Shown: positions 60,323-64,000 of the stretch, piece after piece
Position numbering within the stretch: the stretch's first letter is position 1
How the letters are laid out: the number at the start of each line of letters is the position of its first letter
Source: Pedobacter sp. B4-66
GTDB taxonomy: Bacteria > Bacteroidota > Bacteroidia > Sphingobacteriales > Sphingobacteriaceae
Length of the DNA stretch: 64,000 nucleotides
Reading direction: 5' to 3'
Assembly: GCF_018492665.1 (NCBI RefSeq)
Contig: NZ_JAFVME010000014.1
Location: 186,001-250,000 of the forward strand
Program-made: the position numbers and the translations under genes
Notes under the pieces: generated by a model
Seen by the model: the letters and a program-made list of their open reading frames with translations, nothing else
What the model was told of the DNA's origin: nothing
The model's database searches: none

Positions 60323-63300
60323 ATGCAAAAAAAATACTTTTTTATTCCGCTGTTACTAGCAGGCGGTTTTACTGCAAGTTATGGGCAGTCGAGCCTACTA
60401 GTTAACCTCAATAAAAACTACCAAACAGGCCTTGAACTGCTTGACAATGAAAAATACGTTGCTGCAGCTCAGCAATTCAAACTAGTTGAACAACTTAGAC
60501 AAAAACCAGGTACACAACAAGAGAGTAATTCTGAACTTTCTTTGCTAAAAGAAAATGCAAAATTCTACGCTGCCGTTTGTGCATTAGAATTAGGTAATAG
60601 TGATGCTGAGAGTTTGTTCCAAAATTTCATAAAAGATTACCCACTTAACTCTAATACAAAACTTGCCTATTTTCATGTAGGTAAATCTTATTTTGATCAG
60701 AAAAACTATAAGAAAGCATTAGAATGGTTTGAAAAAACAGATCCTTCTACGCTTTCTGGTAAACAGCGTTTAGAATATCAGTTTAAACAGGGTTACGCTT
60801 ATTTTGTACAAAACGATATTGAAAAAGCAGAGCCATTATTTGAGCTTGTTAAAAAAGAGAAGTCTCCTTTTCAGGAAAGTGCTACTTACTATTTTGCATA
60901 CATCAACTACCTGAACAAGGAATACAAAACTGCGCTAAGTAATTTTGAAAAGCTAAAAGGCTCTCCAACATATGAGTCTAGTTACCCATATTACATAACC
61001 TCGATGTACTATCTTGATGAAAGATATGATGATGTATTGGAATATGCTTTACCTATCCTTAAATCTTCTAAGCAACAGTATGAGGCTGAAATGTTAAGCC
61101 TTATTGCTGCTTCTTATTTTGCAAAATCCGATTTTGTAAATGCTGAAAAGTATTTTAAAGAGTTCTATACCAAAGATAAATCGAACGTTAAAAACAACCT
61201 GTTCATTTATCAGTATGGCTACTCATTATTTCAGTTGAAGAGATACCCTGAATCAGTTGCTATATTAGAGAAACTTGATACAGATGACATCTACCTTCAA
61301 AGCGGGATGTACACCTTAGGTCGCTCTTTCATTGTCCTAAAAAACAAAGAGAAAGCAAGAAGTGCTTTCTTCAGAGCATCGAGACTTGATTTTGATAAAG
61401 TAATTCAAGAAGAGTCGTGGATAAACTATGCCAGATTAAGCTATGAGCTTGACTTTAACCAACAAGCACTTGAAGCCACTCAAAATTTTTTAAAACAGTT
61501 CCCAACCTCACGTAAAATAAACGAAGCCAAAACCTTATTGGGCGAAATTCTATTGACCAGTAAAAACTATCAGGCAGCTATCGATATACTTGAGCCAATA
61601 CAAAATAAGTCTCCAGAAGCTCAGGAAGCTTATCAAAAAGTAACCTACTTTAGAGGATTAGAATTTTATAATGAACGTGCATTCCCTAATGCATTGTCTA
61701 TGTTTTTACGTTCTGAAAAATTCCCTGAAGACAAGGAAATACACGCATTAAGTACCTACTGGAAAGCTGAAGCTTCTTATGAATTAAGAAAATTTGGTGA
61801 GGCGGTTAAGCATTTCGAAACATTCCTTGGAATGCCAGGTGCAGATAAAACAGGTGTTTATAATTTTGCGAACTATGCACTTGCTTACGCTGCATTTGAA
61901 AATGAGAGCTACGGAAAAGCGGCTACCTATTTTGAACGCTTTTTAGGAGGCAATGATAAAGATCAAAAAACAGTTAATGATGCCATTATAAGACTGGCCG
62001 ACTCTTATTTTGTTAATAAAAGCTACGGAAATGCACTTGTAAATTATAACAAGATCATTAATGCAAGATCTACCGGTGAGGATTATGCACTGTTTCAACG
62101 TGGTATGATCCAGGGATTGGAAAACCAAAATGAAGCTAAAATTGGAACCATGCAGGATCTACTTAAACAGTTCCCCAATTCTAATTACGCTGATGATGCA
62201 GGTTTCGAAACTGCTTATACTTATTTCAATATTGGGGACTTCGATAAATCAAGTACTGACCTTATTAGTTTAGTTAGCCAATATCCAAATAGTAGTTATG
62301 TTCCAAGAGCATTAGTTACTATTGGTCTTGTACAATACAATCAGGATAAAGATGATGAGGCATTAGAATCTTTCAAAAAAGTCATCAGAGATTACGCCAG
62401 CAGCGAAGAGGCTAAACAAGCGCTTGAATCTATTAAGAATATCTACGTTGATCGCGGTGACTCTCAAGGTTTCATTACTTATGCAAACTCAACTCCTCTT
62501 GGGAACTTCACTGAATCCGAACAGGATAATATTGTTTTCCAGGGGGCTAACAACCTTTATTTAAAAGGTGATTTTAAAGGTGCTTTTGAAGCGGTTAATG
62601 CGTATTTCGACAAGTATCCAAAAGCTATACATGACAAAGAGGCTAAGTTCGTAAGAGCTGAGTCTTTAGTTAAACTCGGTCGCCCTTTAGAAGCTGTTGC
62701 CGATTATGAGTACATTCTTAATGACTGGACAAGTGATTATACTGAACGATCATTAGTAAGTATCTCTCAGTTGTTTTTAGATCAGAAAAAATACAACGAA
62801 GCAATTGTTTACCTAAAAAGATTAGAAACAACAGCTGATTATAAAGTGCATTACAACTATGCCTTGAATAATCTACTAAAAGCTTACAGCGCTTTAAATA
62901 TGCCGGATGATATGATTAAGTATGTTCAGCTTATTAAGGAGTCTGAAAAAGGCTCTGAAGAAGAAAAAAACAGTGCTGATCTATATGCCGGTAAAGCATA
63001 TTTGTTAAAAGCTGATACTACCAGTGCAGTAAAAGCCTTTAATAATGTGGTTAGTAAAACTAAAACTCTGGCAGCTGCCGAATCTAAATACAATATCGCA
63101 GCCATTCAATACGCAAAGGGTGATTACAAAACTTCAACTAAAACATGTTTTGATCTGATTAATAACATGGCTTCTTATGACTATTGGGTAGCTAAATCAT
63201 TCCTTTTATTGGCTGATAATTATGTAGCCCTGAAAGATAAGTTACAAGCTAAAAGCACTCTCTTAAGTATTATCGACAACTATGATGGTAAAGATGACAT

Positions 63301-63340
63301 CGTTCCAACTGCTAAAGAGAAATTACAAAAAATTAAATAA
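60323..63340 (+). CDS. Large exported tetratricopeptide repeat protein
   Basis: The 1005-residue protein has a signal peptide (about 1-21, TASYGQ) and is made almost wholly of TPR-like helix pairs, for example LAYFHVGKSYFDQKNYKKAL, EAEMLSLIAASYFAKSDFVN, ALVTIGLVQYNQDKDDEALE and ESKYNIAAIQYAKGDYKTST. It is presumably periplasmic, perhaps tied to the outer membrane, and a scaffold for protein contacts. A second exported protein gene starts 11 bp after it, and the two likely act together. A weak -7-like CATATTTG (60308-60315) lies just before the start. Confidence 0.88.
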   Translation: MQKKYFFIPLLLAGGFTASYGQSSLLVNLNKNYQTGLELLDNEKYVAAAQQFKLVEQLRQKPGTQQESNSELSLLKENAKFYAAVCALELGNSDAESLFQNFIKDYPLNSNTKLAYFHVGKSYFDQKNYKKALEWFEKTDPSTLSGKQRLEYQFKQGYAYFVQNDIEKAEPLFELVKKEKSPFQESATYYFAYINYLNKEYKTALSNFEKLKGSPTYESSYPYYITSMYYLDERYDDVLEYALPILKSSKQQYEAEMLSLIAASYFAKSDFVNAEKYFKEFYTKDKSNVKNNLFIYQYGYSLFQLKRYPESVAILEKLDTDDIYLQSGMYTLGRSFIVLKNKEKARSAFFRASRLDFDKVIQEESWINYARLSYELDFNQQALEATQNFLKQFPTSRKINEAKTLLGEILLTSKNYQAAIDILEPIQNKSPEAQEAYQKVTYFRGLEFYNERAFPNALSMFLRSEKFPEDKEIHALSTYWKAEASYELRKFGEAVKHFETFLGMPGADKTGVYNFANYALAYAAFENESYGKAATYFERFLGGNDKDQKTVNDAIIRLADSYFVNKSYGNALVNYNKIINARSTGEDYALFQRGMIQGLENQNEAKIGTMQDLLKQFPNSNYADDAGFETAYTYFNIGDFDKSSTDLISLVSQYPNSSYVPRALVTIGLVQYNQDKDDEALESFKKVIRDYASSEEAKQALESIKNIYVDRGDSQGFITYANSTPLGNFTESEQDNIVFQGANNLYLKGDFKGAFEAVNAYFDKYPKAIHDKEAKFVRAESLVKLGRPLEAVADYEYILNDWTSDYTERSLVSISQLFLDQKKYNEAIVYLKRLETTADYKVHYNYALNNLLKAYSALNMPDDMIKYVQLIKESEKGSEEEKNSADLYAGKAYLLKADTTSAVKAFNNVVSKTKTLAAAESKYNIAAIQYAKGDYKTSTKTCFDLINNMASYDYWVAKSFLLLADNYVALKDKLQAKSTLLSIIDNYDGKDDIVPTAKEKLQKIK

Positions 63341-63351
63341 GATTAAGCAAC

Positions 63352-64000
63352 ATGAGATTAACTAAATTAATATATAGTACCCTTTTCTTTATCACGGCTG
63401 CAGCCTTAGGATTAAAAGCTCAGGATACAAAAACCACTGAAAAGAAAACGGATGATAAAGCTGTTACTGAAGAAATTGAAGTTGTAAGACCTTACAAACC
63501 CATTTTAGCAGAAGCTGTAAAGCTGAGAAGAAGTCCAGACTTAAACGACATAAAAACATATAAAGCCAAATTTAACTATAGCCTTACGGATAGAAAGTTA
63601 GAATTAAACTCTGACATTAATAAATTACAGGCTCAGGAAGTTGTTGCTGCAAAACAAGAAGAACTAATAAATAACTATGTTAAAGGTGGATTTGGGTCTG
63701 CACAGACTATTTTTGGTGAAGCTTATATAAACATCGGACGTGATGAGGCAATGCAAGCCGGAGGTTACTTCCAGCATTTTAGCCAATCAGGAAAACTAAA
63801 TAAGCAACAGTCTAGTCAGCAGAAACTAAGTGTTTTTGGTCGTAGTATAGGTGATGTTGTTACGCTAAGTGGTCGTGTTAACTTCCAAAGAAATGGATTG
63901 TATTTCTATGGAATTGATAAGGAAAACCCTACCTTAAATCCTAACCCTGAGAAACAAACACTTAATTTCTTTGAAGCAGAAGGCGAACTTGTTAATAAAT
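63352..64000 (+). CDS. Exported protein, probable outer membrane beta-barrel (3' end outside window)
   Basis: The ATG at 63352 opens a frame that stays open to the window end, at least 216 residues. It has a signal peptide (about 1-24, LGLKAQ), a charged Thr/Lys/Asp stretch, then EIEVVRPYKPILAEAVKLRR (about 39-58) and a run of strands with Gly and aromatic residues (GGYFQHFSQSG, TLSGRVNFQR, GLYFYG). This pattern fits an outer membrane barrel of a Bacteroidota family paired with large TPR proteins, which agrees with the gene 11 bp upstream. The function is unknown and the C-terminus is not seen. Confidence 0.7.
   Translation, partial: MRLTKLIYSTLFFITAAALGLKAQDTKTTEKKTDDKAVTEEIEVVRPYKPILAEAVKLRRSPDLNDIKTYKAKFNYSLTDRKLELNSDINKLQAQEVVAAKQEELINNYVKGGFGSAQTIFGEAYINIGRDEAMQAGGYFQHFSQSGKLNKQQSSQQKLSVFGRSIGDVVTLSGRVNFQRNGLYFYGIDKENPTLNPNPEKQTLNFFEAEGELVNK

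Noticed and set aside
1..64000. CRISPR arrays, prophage, insertion sequences, tRNA or rRNA genes
   Set aside because: No spaced direct repeats, integrase, transposase or RNA gene fold was seen on either strand.

Overview
The window reads as a continuous, gene-dense chromosomal stretch of a low-GC Bacteroidota bacterium, most likely of the Sphingobacteriaceae (Pedobacter-like). This rests on the Bacteroidota -33/-7 promoter pattern (TTTG, about 19-21 nt, TAnnTTTG) before many genes, the near absence of Shine-Dalgarno sequences, Bacteroidota-centred families (DUF4294, DUF4783, a short RpoD-like sigma factor, BshB1), and the gene order spoT/relA-fur-purA. The species assignment is inference. I see no rRNA, tRNA, CRISPR array, prophage or insertion sequence.

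Layout. 1-4.95 kb: end of a TolC-MFP-RND efflux operon. 5-8.3 kb: secreted sulfatase, then pabC-like and rluD-like genes on the minus strand. 8.5-11.9 kb: a D-cysteine desulfhydrase-like enzyme, then an ArsR-SRPBCC-DoxX-DUF4256-YdeI cluster with two operator-like repeats at its promoter. 12-18.1 kb: a 54-codon small ORF, a lipoprotein, lysine 6-transaminase with a coupled small membrane protein, and a minus-strand group with DUF4294 protein, glutathione peroxidase, BshB1 and an acyl-CoA dehydrogenase. 18.4-23.8 kb: (p)ppGpp synthase/hydrolase, Fur-family regulator, purA, and a pabB gene broken by one extra TA in a (TA)7 tract. 24.2-27 kb, minus strand: M48 protease, plsY, nadC, DUF4783 protein. 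27.2-35.5 kb: gpmI, lipoprotein, TPR protein, lon, an outer membrane protein, lpxR-like gene, arfB and cmk.

35.6-43.8 kb: a second RND efflux operon (MFP-RND-OMF), a two-component system and a small basic exported protein resembling acid-shock proteins in composition. 43.9-47 kb, minus strand: LacI regulator, serC, and an RpoD-like alternative sigma factor translationally coupled to serC. 47.3-53.4 kb: an iron-uptake region with a TonB-dependent siderophore receptor, two PepSY membrane proteins and a GlxA/AraC-type regulator. The receptor and the second PepSY gene share a TTAGA-N5-TCTAA-type palindrome at their promoters. 53.6-64 kb: rpsA, GH20 hexosaminidase, two zinc-ribbon membrane proteins (one a CPBP protease), pyrR-pyrB, a 1005-residue TPR protein and the start of a probable outer-membrane partner.

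No complete novel system is evident. The best leads are the possibly phase-variable pabB, the shared palindrome in the iron region, the tandem operators of the ArsR cluster, the 17-codon leader overlapping the relA/spoT start, the start-codon hairpin before the acyl-CoA dehydrogenase, and the same-frame pair of zinc-ribbon membrane proteins. All motif, signal-peptide and start-site calls were made by eye; no search or folding program was run.
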